64,000 nucleotides of DNA from Cereibacter sphaeroides. GTDB taxonomy: Bacteria; Pseudomonadota; Alphaproteobacteria; Rhodobacterales; Rhodobacteraceae. A program made the translations under genes and the position numbers. The notes under the pieces are model-generated. The model worked only from the letters and a program-made list of their open reading frames with translations. It did not search any database and had not been told where the DNA came from. Below, piece after piece: positions 25,084 through 33,693 of this stretch. The stretch lies in assembly GCA_003243455.1 (NCBI GenBank), contig QFQS01000005.1:104790-168789 (forward strand). The letters run 5' to 3'. How positions within the stretch are numbered: position 1 is the first letter of the stretch; the number at the start of each line of letters is the position of its first letter.

Positions 25084-26205
25084 ATGATCGACTTCGAACG
25101 GCTTATCGACCATCACTGCCACGGGATCGTGCCCTCAATACTGGACCGCCCGCGGCTGGAGGCCGTTCTGTCAGAGTCTCACAGGCCGGTCATTCCGGGC
25201 GTCACGCAATTCGACAAGCCTGTCGGCCTGATCCTGCGCCGCTTCTGCGCTCCGGTGCTGGACCTGCCGGAATTCGCCGATCCGGCCGACTATGTGGCGC
25301 GGCGGGCCGAGCTTGGGGAAGAGGCCGCACGTCGGCTGATGCGCGCGGCGGGTATCTCTCAGCTTCTGATCGACACCGGCCACCGCTCGACTGATATCCT
25401 CGGCGTTTCGGAGATGGCCGAACTGACCGGCTGCCCGGCACGCGAGGTCGTGCGGATCGAGGCGGTAATGGAGGAAGCCGCGCGCAGCGCCTCGGGCGGG
25501 GCGGACCTTCTGGACCGTTTCGACACGCTGCTCATGGCGCGTGTCAAAGATGCGGTGGCGCTGAAATCCATCGTCGCCTATCGCTGCACCTTCGCCATCG
25601 ACCAGACCAAACCGACGCGGACCGAGGCCGCCAAAGCAGGCGACGCCTGGCTCAAGCGGATCGGGACCGGTGGCTGGCAGCGGCTGGAGGATTCGACGCT
25701 GATCCGCCATGCCCTGTATCTGGCGCTCGACATATGCGCCGAGCGGAAGTTTCCCCTTCAGTTGCATGTCGGCGTCGGCGACCGCGACGTGGACATGCCG
25801 AAATGCGATCCGACGGTTTTCATCCCTTTCATCCTCGAAGCAGAAGCACGCGATGTGCCGATCACCCTTCTGCACTGCTATCCCTTCATCCGCGAAAGCA
25901 CCTGGATGGCCGAGGTCTTTTCCAACGTCTATTTCGACGTGGGCTTCACCCTGAACTTCACCGGACCGCAAGCGATCCGGATCATGGAAGAGGCGCTGGA
26001 GATGGGGCCTTTCTTCAAGCAGCTCTATTCCTCGGATGCCTTCGGTCTGGCCGAACTGCACCATCTGGGCGCCATCCAGTTCCGCCGCATGTTCGGCACC
26101 GTCATGGACAACTGGATCGCCTCGGGCGACATCACCGCGCGCGAGGCCGACCGCATTGCCGCGATGATCGGCCACGGCAACACCGAACGCATCTACCGGA
26201 TCTGA
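25084..26205 (+). CDS. amidohydrolase family protein
   Basis: A 373-residue TIM-barrel metal hydrolase of the amidohydrolase-2 type. Metal-ligand candidates are H-x-H in DHHCHG at the N-terminus, His of LQLHVGVGD, His of LLHCYPF and Asp of YSSDAFG. ATG at 25084 is preceded by GAGGAG. Plant and fungal NodGS/FluG proteins fuse such a domain to a glutamine-synthetase domain, and here the two are adjacent genes 10 bp apart. It may hydrolyse the gamma-glutamyl amide or a downstream amide or lactam (inference). Confidence 0.85.
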   Translation: MIDFERLIDHHCHGIVPSILDRPRLEAVLSESHRPVIPGVTQFDKPVGLILRRFCAPVLDLPEFADPADYVARRAELGEEAARRLMRAAGISQLLIDTGHRSTDILGVSEMAELTGCPAREVVRIEAVMEEAARSASGGADLLDRFDTLLMARVKDAVALKSIVAYRCTFAIDQTKPTRTEAAKAGDAWLKRIGTGGWQRLEDSTLIRHALYLALDICAERKFPLQLHVGVGDRDVDMPKCDPTVFIPFILEAEARDVPITLLHCYPFIRESTWMAEVFSNVYFDVGFTLNFTGPQAIRIMEEALEMGPFFKQLYSSDAFGLAELHHLGAIQFRRMFGTVMDNWIASGDITAREADRIAAMIGHGNTERIYRI

Positions 26206-26458
26206 TCGTGCAAAGCCGGCATCATCCCAGATCAGTGTCGCCAGACCACTCCGCAGGTCCGCAGACCGCAGATTCGCGTTTGCCTCTGGGCACATACGTG
26301 GACCCACATTCCACGACTGAACATATATTCAGCACCGCATCATCGAACATGCCCTTCGCCGCAATATCCGTTGGACGCACAGCCAAAGGCGCGAATAAGG
26401 TCATACCTGGCCACGGCTTGACGCCGACCTGGCCCAAGAGTCCGATCGGGCGACCAGA
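26206..26458. promoter_or_regulatory. intergenic region with candidate operator for the ABC operon
   Basis: A 253-bp gap separates the amidohydrolase from the next ABC operon. It contains CTGAA-N6-TTCAG (26317-26332, with near-palindromic AT-rich centre), which resembles the TGAA-N-TTCA pattern reported for RpiR/HexR-type operators, and GTGG/CCAC arms just upstream. This is the likely promoter region of the operon starting at 26459. The binding protein is not known. Confidence 0.4.
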
Positions 26459-27439
26459 ATGAATTTGGGGAAATCTCTTCGCGACCTGAATCAGGCGCGC
26501 ATCGTCGTGGTGATAACCGTGGTGATCTTCGTGATCGCCTCGATAGCCCTGCCCCGCTTCCTGACGGCGGACAATATCATTGCCATCATCCGCTCGGTCT
26601 CGGTCCTCGGCATTCTGGCCCTTGGCATGACCATCGTCATCATCGGGCGCGGGATCGACCTGTCGATGGTGGCCGTCATGGCCATGTCGGTCGCCTGGTA
26701 TCTGCAACTGCTGAACGATGGTTGGGGCGATCACGCCGCGTTGGCAATGGCGGTTATGGGCGTGCTGGCCATCGGCCTGGTCAACGGCTTCCTCGTGGCC
26801 TATGCCGAGGTTCCGGCGATCTTCGTGACTCTTGCCACCGGCGCCTTCACCTTCGGCTATGTCCGCTCGCAGCTGATCCCGCAGGATGCTGTGACGGTGC
26901 CCGCCGATCACTGGGTCATCGAGCTTGGCCGGGCGCGCCCAGCGGATGTGCCGGCGGATATCTACATCTTCCTTGCGCTGTCCTTCCTCGCCTTCCTGTT
27001 CCTGCGTTTCACCAAGTGGGGTCGCTACGTCTACTACGCCGGGGACAACCCGCTCGCGGCCCGGAATGCCGGGATGCCGGTCCGGCCCATGCTGGTGCTG
27101 CGCTATGTGATCTCGGCGCTCGCCGCCTTCGTGGCTGGCCTGCTGACCGCCTCCAGCCTGCAGTCGATCAACACCCGCATCGTCAACTCCACCCTGCTCT
27201 ACGATATCGTGCTGGTCGCCGTGATCGGCGGGATCGGCCTGTCGGGCGGCAAGGGCGGCGTGCGCAACGTCCTGATCGGGGCCGCGCTGATCGGCCTTTT
27301 GCTGAACGTCATGACGATACTGGACATCCCGCAACTGCAACAGAACCTGATCAAATCCACCATCCTGCTGATCGCCATCCTGATCGACGGGCTTCTGAAC
27401 CCGCGCGACGAACAGACAGCACAGCAGGGCGACATCTGA
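26459..27439 (+). CDS. sugar ABC transporter permease (RbsC type)
   Basis: A 326-residue membrane protein with about ten helices and the motif GRGIDLSMVAVMAMS near residue 65, normal length for RbsC. It is the first gene of a rightward operon that continues with a binding protein, a second permease fused to a propeller, another propeller, an ATPase and a CMD protein. The two permeases may form a heterodimer. The ribosome site is weak. Confidence 0.92.
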   Translation: MNLGKSLRDLNQARIVVVITVVIFVIASIALPRFLTADNIIAIIRSVSVLGILALGMTIVIIGRGIDLSMVAVMAMSVAWYLQLLNDGWGDHAALAMAVMGVLAIGLVNGFLVAYAEVPAIFVTLATGAFTFGYVRSQLIPQDAVTVPADHWVIELGRARPADVPADIYIFLALSFLAFLFLRFTKWGRYVYYAGDNPLAARNAGMPVRPMLVLRYVISALAAFVAGLLTASSLQSINTRIVNSTLLYDIVLVAVIGGIGLSGGKGGVRNVLIGAALIGLLLNVMTILDIPQLQQNLIKSTILLIAILIDGLLNPRDEQTAQQGDI

Positions 27440-27495
27440 CCCACGAAAACCGGAGCCAATCCGGGAAAGACAAGACGTAACAGAGAGGTAAGACA

Positions 27496-28521
27496 ATGAA
27501 AATGCTGAAAACAATGGCCGCTGCCACCGCGCTGGCGGTAACGGCATTCGCCGCCGTGCCAATCAATGCTCAGACCCTCAGCGACCCCGGCCCCGCCGAA
27601 TATGCTGCGGCGCTGAAGGACAAGCGCGTGATCCTGATCCCGATGGCCATGGGCTTTGACCTGGCGCAGGGCTGGGCCGCGATCATCGAGCGCGAGGTAA
27701 AAGGTTTCGGCGGCGTGTTCGAGACGCGCGACCCGAACTGGTCGACCGAGGCCGCAACGCAGGCCATCATCGACGCCACCTCGGCCGAGCCGAAGCCCGA
27801 CGTGCTGGTCGTCATGCCCCCCGACCTCAACTCCTTCAGCCGCGTGCTGAAGCGGGCGCAGGATGCGGGCATCTTCGTGCTGCTGATCGACAACCCGGCC
27901 AACTTTGCCGCCGACGCCTACCTCGGCAGCGACTGGACCCGTCTGGGAGAACTTGAGGCCGAAGAGGCCGTGAAGGTCTGTGGCGAAGGCACGTCCAAGA
28001 AGATCGGCCTTGTGCAGGGCGACGAGGTGAACGCCACCTCGATGTATCAGTACGAAGGCATCATGAAGGTGCTGGCCAACTACCCGGATATCCAGGTGGT
28101 GGCCAAGCCGGTGTCGAACTGGGATCCGACCACCTCGCGCTCCGTCACCGCGACGATGTTGCAGCAGTACCCCGACGTCTGCGCCATCATCGACTTCTGG
28201 GATGGTGACGCGACCGGCGCTGCAGCGGCGATCCGCGATGCGGGCCTGCAGGACAAGGTGAAGCTGATCACCACCGGCGGCGGTGAACAGACCGCTTCCT
28301 GCGACATGATCGCGAACGGCACCTACCACGCCGTCGTCACCACCGAACTGGTACGTGAGACCGACAACCTCGTCGGCATGATCAAGTACCTGCTGCAATC
28401 CGGCGTGAAACCGGGCGAACACACCGCCCGCCTCTACACGCAGCTCCACGCTACCACCAAAGAGAACATGACGCCGACCAGCTGCTGGAGCCTCAAGGCC
28501 CTTCAAGCGGCAAACCAGTAA
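27496..28521 (+). CDS. sugar ABC transporter substrate-binding protein
   Basis: A 341-residue periplasmic binding protein with signal peptide (MKMLKTMAA to INAQ, about 26 residues) and type-1 fold features (VLIPMAMGFDLAQGWA-like start, VVMPPDLNSFSRVL, YLGSDWTRLGELEAEEAV, AIIDFWDGDATGAA). GAGAGGT lies 8 nt before ATG 27496. It differs clearly from the other binding proteins here, so its ligand is probably different too. A strong hairpin follows the gene. Confidence 0.92.
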   Translation: MKMLKTMAAATALAVTAFAAVPINAQTLSDPGPAEYAAALKDKRVILIPMAMGFDLAQGWAAIIEREVKGFGGVFETRDPNWSTEAATQAIIDATSAEPKPDVLVVMPPDLNSFSRVLKRAQDAGIFVLLIDNPANFAADAYLGSDWTRLGELEAEEAVKVCGEGTSKKIGLVQGDEVNATSMYQYEGIMKVLANYPDIQVVAKPVSNWDPTTSRSVTATMLQQYPDVCAIIDFWDGDATGAAAAIRDAGLQDKVKLITTGGGEQTASCDMIANGTYHAVVTTELVRETDNLVGMIKYLLQSGVKPGEHTARLYTQLHATTKENMTPTSCWSLKALQAANQ

Positions 28522-28537
28522 TCGCTGACAGGCAACA

Positions 28538-28561
28538 GGGCGGCCGGCACCTCGGCCGCCC
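28538..28561 (+). other. intercistronic hairpin after the binding-protein gene
   Basis: GGGCGGCCG (28538-28546) and CGGCCGCCC (28553-28561) form a perfect 9-bp stem with a 6-nt loop between the binding-protein gene and the permease fusion. There is no U-run. It has the same position and form as the hairpins at 18640 and 48657. Confidence 0.65.
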
Positions 28562-28569
28562 CTCTTCCC

Positions 28570-30708
28570 TTGCATGAAAATCCGATGACCTTCCGTGAAC
28601 GCCTGCAGGCCTGGCGCTACAACCTGATCCCCGATCACGTCATCGGCGAGATCCTACAGAAACGCTGGACCGACAACGCGATCCCCTTCCTTGCGCTGGT
28701 GGTCGTGGTCGCGGGCTTTGGCACGGCGATCCCCGGCTTTTTCAACGCGGGTTCCCTTCAGGAATCGACGCGGCAGCTCGGTGAGTTCTCGCTGATCGTC
28801 ATCGGGTTGACCGTGGTGATGCTGGGCGGGGGTATCGACCTGTCGGTCGGCTCCATCTTCGCGCTTGGCTGCTTTGCCGCGGTGTCGAGCTTCTTCCTGT
28901 TCGACCTGCCCGTGGGCGTCGCCTTCGCAGCTTCACTGGCCACGGGGGCGGTCTTCGGGGCGATCAACGGCTACCTGATCGGCTATCTCCGATTACGCGC
29001 CTTCATCACCACGCTCGTCACCTTCATCATCGGCCGCGCCCTCTATGACATCCTCGTCGTCGCCTATGGCTCTGCCGTGCAGCAATCCGCCGCCTGGTCG
29101 GATACGTGGGAGTTCATCGGCTACGGCACGATCCTCGGCCTCTCAGTCTCACTGCTGGCGGCGATCATCCTTGCCATCATCACCCATGTGGTCCTGACCC
29201 GCTCGCGCATCGGCTGGCACATCATGGCGGTCGGCGGCTCGCGCCGGTCAGCGCACAACGCAGGTATCCGCGTGCGCCGCACGGTGTTTCTGACCTACGT
29301 CTTCTCGGGCCTCTGCTCTGCCGCCGCCGGTTTCCTGATCGCGACCCGGCTTTCCGGCGCAGGGCCGGGCACCGGTCTCGGTCTCGAAATCCTCGCGTTG
29401 ACGGCGGCGGTCGTGGGCGGCAACTCTCTGGGCGGCGGGCGCGGCTCGGTAGTCAAGGGCATCATGGGCGCGATCATCGTGCTCGTCATGACCAACGGCC
29501 TGATCCGGCTAGGCTATGGCACCGGCACCAACCAGATGGTGCTGGGCCTGCTGCTGGCGGTCGCGGTGACCATCGACATCCGCTGGCTGAAGAACCGCCA
29601 CAAGGTGCTGAATGAGGTCTACGTCGCCCCGGTCTACCTCAAGATGGGCGAAACGCAGTCCGCCGCTCCCGGCTCCGGCACGCCCTATGAACTGAACAAC
29701 CGCCTATCGCAGGCCGAGGCTATCGGCCTTGGCGAACTCGAAGGCCCCGAGGATGTGATCCTCGACCGTAACGACCACCTCTATTGCGGCACGCGACATG
29801 GCGAGATCGTCCGCTTCTTCGCCCCCGACTATACGCGGTCCGAGGTTTTCGCCCATGTCGGCGGTTTCCCCCTGGGCCTTGCCTTCGACCGCGGCGGCAA
29901 CCTTCTGTCCTGCGTCGGTGCGATGGAGCTTTACAAGATCAGCCCCGACCGCGAGGTGACGCAGCTTTCGGCGGAAACCTCGCGCAGCCTGACCTCGATC
30001 CAGGATGACGCCCGCCTGCGCGACCCGAACGACCTCGACATCGCGCCCGACGGCAAAGTGTATTTCACCGATTCAACCAAGCGCTACGACGCCCATGAAT
30101 GGGCGCTGGATTCGATTGAAAACCGCGCCACCGGGCGGCTTCTGATGTTCGATCCGGCTACGGGCAAGACCAAAACGCTGCTTGACGGCTATCGCTACAC
30201 CAACGGCGTCACGCTGGCGCATGACAACAAGTCGGTCCTGTTCTGCGAAAGCTGGGCCTGCCGCATCCACCGCTACTGGCTCGAAGGGCCAAAGGCCGGC
30301 ACCGCCGAATGCCTGATCCGCGACATGCCGGGATACCCCGACAACATCAACCGCGCCTCCGACGGCACCTATTGGATGGCCTGGCTGGGGATGCGGACGC
30401 CATCCTTCGACCTGTCGCTTCGCCATCCGGGCATGCGGCGGCGCATGGCGCGGCGGCTGCCCCAGGACGAATGGCTGTTCCCCAACATCAACGCGGGCGG
30501 TGTGGTCAAGTTCAACGACAAGGGCGAGATCCTGCAGACCTTCGGCGACCTCTCGGGCCAGTCGCACCCGATGGTCACCTCGATGCGCGAGCATAAGGGA
30601 TACCTCTATATCGGCGGCATTCTGAACAACCGGATCGGCCGCTACCGCATCGACGGAGCCGATCCGAACTGGGATGCCAACACCGCCTATTGGGGGTCAC
30701 GGCCATGA
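28570..30708 (+). CDS. ABC sugar permease fused to SMP-30/strictosidine-synthase-like beta-propeller
   Basis: A 712-residue fusion. Residues 1-340 are an RbsC-type permease (about ten helices, GGGIDLSVGSIFALG near 87-101, GGNSLGGGRGS near 283-293). A linker of about 45 residues follows, then residues 385-712 form a six-bladed propeller with metal-site signatures EGPED, DPNDLDIAPDGKVYFTDS, TNGVTL and YPDNINRASDG. Propellers of this class hydrolyse sugar lactones or related esters. The frame is continuous and both parts look intact. By the known topology of RbsC permeases the propeller should face the cytoplasm, where it could act on substrate as it enters (inference). Another start is ATG at 28585. 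It overlaps the next gene by 4 nt. Confidence 0.88.
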   Translation: MHENPMTFRERLQAWRYNLIPDHVIGEILQKRWTDNAIPFLALVVVVAGFGTAIPGFFNAGSLQESTRQLGEFSLIVIGLTVVMLGGGIDLSVGSIFALGCFAAVSSFFLFDLPVGVAFAASLATGAVFGAINGYLIGYLRLRAFITTLVTFIIGRALYDILVVAYGSAVQQSAAWSDTWEFIGYGTILGLSVSLLAAIILAIITHVVLTRSRIGWHIMAVGGSRRSAHNAGIRVRRTVFLTYVFSGLCSAAAGFLIATRLSGAGPGTGLGLEILALTAAVVGGNSLGGGRGSVVKGIMGAIIVLVMTNGLIRLGYGTGTNQMVLGLLLAVAVTIDIRWLKNRHKVLNEVYVAPVYLKMGETQSAAPGSGTPYELNNRLSQAEAIGLGELEGPEDVILDRNDHLYCGTRHGEIVRFFAPDYTRSEVFAHVGGFPLGLAFDRGGNLLSCVGAMELYKISPDREVTQLSAETSRSLTSIQDDARLRDPNDLDIAPDGKVYFTDSTKRYDAHEWALDSIENRATGRLLMFDPATGKTKTLLDGYRYTNGVTLAHDNKSVLFCESWACRIHRYWLEGPKAGTAECLIRDMPGYPDNINRASDGTYWMAWLGMRTPSFDLSLRHPGMRRRMARRLPQDEWLFPNINAGGVVKFNDKGEILQTFGDLSGQSHPMVTSMREHKGYLYIGGILNNRIGRYRIDGADPNWDANTAYWGSRP

Positions 30709-31739
30709 TCTTTGACCCGATCCTTGATCTGTTCCGCGGCAAGGCGATCACCATCCCGCCGCTGGACGGCGCGCTGCGGCCCAACACCGCGCTCGACGAG
30801 GCGCCGGTTCTGGCGGGCGTTCCCTCGCCCGATAACCTTGTCTGGCTCGACGGTCGGCTGACCTGCTCATCCGGCGCTGCTCTGCTGTCGATCGAGGGCG
30901 GCCATAGCCGCCAGATAGCCGAGTTTGCGGCCGAGGTGACGGCGCTTGCCGTCTCACCCGATGGCAAGCTCGCAGTGGCGACCGATGACGGCAAGCTCGC
31001 CGAAGGCGGGCATGACGTGCCTCTGCCCGGCGGTGTCGCCTGCATCACCGCCCTCGCCTATGGGCCGGACGGCGCCCTGTGGCTGGCCAACGGCTCGTCC
31101 AGGCATCCCGCCTCTGGCTGGGTTGCCGACCTGATGGAGCATGGTTCAAGCGGCTCTGTCTGGTGTCGTGGGCCGGGCCTGCACTTTGAGAAGATCGGCA
31201 GCGGGTTGGCATGGCCCTCTGGCCTTTTGCCTTACGGTTCCGGTGTCGTAGTATCGGAAAGCTGGAAGCATCAACTGCTCAGGTTGGACGGCGAACGGGC
31301 ATCGCCCCTGTTACGCCACCTGCCCGGCTATCCCGCACGGCTTTCTGCAGCGCCGGACGGCGGAGCATGGCTTGCAGTTTTCGCACCCCGGACCCGGCTG
31401 ATCGAGTTCGTTCTGGCCGAAAAACACTACAGATCAGACATGATAGCCGAAGTCCCCCGAGACTACTGGATCGCCCCAGCCCTGCGGTCCGGCGACAGCT
31501 TTCTGGAGCCGCTTCAATGCGGGGGTATCCGCACCATGGGCATCCACAAGGCATGGTCGCCCAGCCGATCCTATGGGTTGGTCGTGCGTCTTGACGCCGG
31601 GATGCAGCCCGCAGCAAGCCTGCACAGCCGCGCCGATGGCCGCCGCCATGGTGTGACCTCGGTGATCGAGGCAGGCGGCACCGTCTACATCGCCTCCAAG
31701 GGCGGCGACGCCATCCTCACCACCGGAGATGCCGCATGA
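30705..31739 (+). CDS. stand-alone SMP-30/strictosidine-synthase-like propeller protein (diverged)
   Basis: A 344-residue relative of the propeller domain encoded just upstream, starting at ATG 30705 within the ATGA overlap. Blade motifs align (ALAYGPDGALWLANGSS, WPSGLLPYGSGVVVSES, YPARLSAAPDGGAWLAV). However, the metal-site residues of the upstream domain are changed: Asn of TNG is Ser here, and the DN of YPDN is AR. It may be non-catalytic, a partner subunit, or have another active site. It overlaps the ATPase gene by 4 nt. No signal peptide is seen. Confidence 0.78.
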   Translation: MIFDPILDLFRGKAITIPPLDGALRPNTALDEAPVLAGVPSPDNLVWLDGRLTCSSGAALLSIEGGHSRQIAEFAAEVTALAVSPDGKLAVATDDGKLAEGGHDVPLPGGVACITALAYGPDGALWLANGSSRHPASGWVADLMEHGSSGSVWCRGPGLHFEKIGSGLAWPSGLLPYGSGVVVSESWKHQLLRLDGERASPLLRHLPGYPARLSAAPDGGAWLAVFAPRTRLIEFVLAEKHYRSDMIAEVPRDYWIAPALRSGDSFLEPLQCGGIRTMGIHKAWSPSRSYGLVVRLDAGMQPAASLHSRADGRRHGVTSVIEAGGTVYIASKGGDAILTTGDAA

Positions 31740-33232
31740 CACCGCTGGTGCAGATGGAGAAAATCTCCAAGGCCTATCGTGGCGTCCCCGCCGTGCGAGA
31801 CGTCGACTTCGACCTGCGCCCCGGCGAAATCCACGCGCTGCTGGGCGAGAACGGCGCGGGCAAATCGACACTGACCAAGATGCTGGCAGGCGTTGTCGAT
31901 CCAAGCGCGGGCCGTATCCTACTGGACGGGAAAGAAGTGTCTTTCACCACCCCGAACGAGGCGTTGCAGGCGGGCATCGCCATGGTGTTTCAGGAAACCA
32001 GCCTGATCCCCTCGATGACCGTCGCGCAGAACCTGTATCTGGGGAAAGAGAAAATCCTGAACCGCCTGCGCGGCACCTACATCTCGGCCCAGCAGTTCCT
32101 GCAATCGCTGAACTTCGGCGTTGATCCGACCGCCATGGTCGAAACCCTCGGCGCCGCCAAGCGCCAGATGGTCGAGATCGCGCGCGCCGTCCACCACAAG
32201 GCCCGCGTCATCATCTTTGACGAGCCGACCGCCACCCTGACGCCCGAGGAAAAGCGCCACTTCTTCGCCCTCCTCCGCCGCCTGAAATCCAGCGGCGTCG
32301 CCATCGTCTTCATCAGCCACGCTCTGGAAGAGGCGCTGCAGATTTCCGACCGCATCACCATCCTGCGCGACGGAGAGTTGGTCTCCCACGGCGAAACCTC
32401 CGGCTACGACCGCGAAAAGATCATCGCGGCCATGGTCGGCCGAACCCTGTCGGGCGAGCTTTACCGCCAGCGCGACGCCGACAGCCTGCGCCGTCCCGGC
32501 AAGAAGGCGCTCTCGGTGCAGGACATCAGCCAGGGCAGCATGGTTCGCAACACCTCCTTTTCGGTCTTCGAGGGTCAGATCACCGGCGTCTTCGGCCTGA
32601 TCGGCTCTGGGCGGACCGAGACGTTCAAGATCGTCGCCGGCATCACCAAGCGCGACTTCCTGCGCGGCGGCACGATCGAGCTTTTCGACCAGCCCGTGCG
32701 CTACTACACCCCGGCCGAAGCCGTGTCGGATGGCATCGTCTACGTTACCGAGGACCGCAAGATCGAGGGCTTCTTCGAGACGATGTCGGTCGCCGAGAAC
32801 CTCTTCGGCGGCCTCCTCGCCTCGCCTCATCACCGCGCCGCCATCGTGCGCATGGCCGAGATGAAATCGCTTGCAGCGGAGTGGACGAAGAAACTGAACG
32901 TCCGCGCCATCAACGACAATGCCCGCGTGGTCGAACTGTCGGGCGGCAACCAGCAAAAGGTGGTCATCGGCAAGGGCCTGGTCCAGCGACCGCGCCTTGT
33001 CATCTTCGACGAGCCGACGCGTGGCGTCGACGTGGCCGCGATTGCCGAGATCCACAAGATCGTCAACGACCTTGCGGACAGCGGGCTGGCCGTGGTCATG
33101 ATTTCCTCCTATCTGCCAGAGGTGCTGAACCTCTCCGACCGCATCCTTGTCTGCCGTCAGGGGCGGATCGTCGAAGAGCTGTCGCCGCTGGAGGCGAGCG
33201 AAGAAAAGATCATGTACGCCGCCGTCCACTGA
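31736..33232 (+). CDS. sugar ABC transporter ATP-binding protein (two-domain, RbsA/MglA type)
   Basis: A 498-residue ATPase with two nucleotide-binding domains. The first has Walker A GENGAGKST, Walker B VIIFDEPTA and a degenerate signature (LGAAKRQMVEIA). The second has a degenerate P-loop (GLIGSGRTE), signature LSGGNQQK and Walker B LVIFDEPTRG. This asymmetry is normal for the family. It energises the importer formed by the products of 26459-30708. Confidence 0.94.
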   Translation: MTPLVQMEKISKAYRGVPAVRDVDFDLRPGEIHALLGENGAGKSTLTKMLAGVVDPSAGRILLDGKEVSFTTPNEALQAGIAMVFQETSLIPSMTVAQNLYLGKEKILNRLRGTYISAQQFLQSLNFGVDPTAMVETLGAAKRQMVEIARAVHHKARVIIFDEPTATLTPEEKRHFFALLRRLKSSGVAIVFISHALEEALQISDRITILRDGELVSHGETSGYDREKIIAAMVGRTLSGELYRQRDADSLRRPGKKALSVQDISQGSMVRNTSFSVFEGQITGVFGLIGSGRTETFKIVAGITKRDFLRGGTIELFDQPVRYYTPAEAVSDGIVYVTEDRKIEGFFETMSVAENLFGGLLASPHHRAAIVRMAEMKSLAAEWTKKLNVRAINDNARVVELSGGNQQKVVIGKGLVQRPRLVIFDEPTRGVDVAAIAEIHKIVNDLADSGLAVVMISSYLPEVLNLSDRILVCRQGRIVEELSPLEASEEKIMYAAVH

Positions 33233-33251
33233 CGGCGGGCAGGAGGAACAG

Positions 33252-33656
33252 ATGGCCACCGTCAAACTATGGACCGACGCGGAAGCCGAGGCGAACCCCA
33301 CCGTTGCCCGCGTCTTTGCCGACATCAGGGCCACGCGGAAGTCCGACTTCATCAACAACTTCTGGCGCGGCCTCGCCAACCACCCCGACGTGCTGGATCG
33401 CACCTGGACACAGGCCAAGACGATCATGGCAGGCGATACCGTCCTTGGGCCGATCGTGCAGGAGATGATCTATATCGCCGTCTCGACCGCCAACGCCTGC
33501 AGCTATTGCGTCCACTCCCACACCGCCGCCGCGCGGGCCAAGGGGATGACGGACGCGCAGCATGCCGAACTGATGGCGATCATCGGCCTCGCGGCCCAGA
33601 CCAACCATCTGGTCACCGCCATGCAGCTGCCGCCCGACGAGGCCTTCCTGGTCTGA
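33252..33656 (+). CDS. carboxymuconolactone decarboxylase (CMD)/AhpD-like protein
   Basis: A 134-residue all-helical protein with the redox or catalytic motif C-S-Y-C followed by His (NACSYCVHSHTAAA), as in AhpD and CMD families. ATG at 33252 has AGGAGG 5 nt upstream. It is the last gene of the ABC-propeller operon. The role may be a peroxidase-like redox function or handling of a lactone-type intermediate; it cannot be settled from sequence. A second CMD-family gene is at 42196-42531. Confidence 0.85.
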   Translation: MATVKLWTDAEAEANPTVARVFADIRATRKSDFINNFWRGLANHPDVLDRTWTQAKTIMAGDTVLGPIVQEMIYIAVSTANACSYCVHSHTAAARAKGMTDAQHAELMAIIGLAAQTNHLVTAMQLPPDEAFLV

Positions 33657-33687
33657 CCCCAACATTTTTGGCGGGAAAAACTTGGGG
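33657..33687. terminator. candidate bidirectional terminator between convergent genes
   Basis: CCCCAA (33657-33662) and TTGGGG (33682-33687) pair, and inside them TTTTT (33665-33669) pairs with AAAAA (33676-33680) around a GC loop. It lies between the convergent CMD and aminotransferase genes and could stop transcription from both sides. No long U-run follows, so efficiency is uncertain. Confidence 0.45.
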
Positions 33688-33693
33688 CCGGGG

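Noticed and set aside
26222..28638. Minus-strand open frames of 446 and 479 codons
   Set aside because: Antisense to permease and binding-protein genes with strong family motifs; Asp/His/Gly-rich low-information translations.
31919..33427. 502-codon minus-strand open frame
   Set aside because: Antisense to the two-domain ATPase gene; no recognisable domain.
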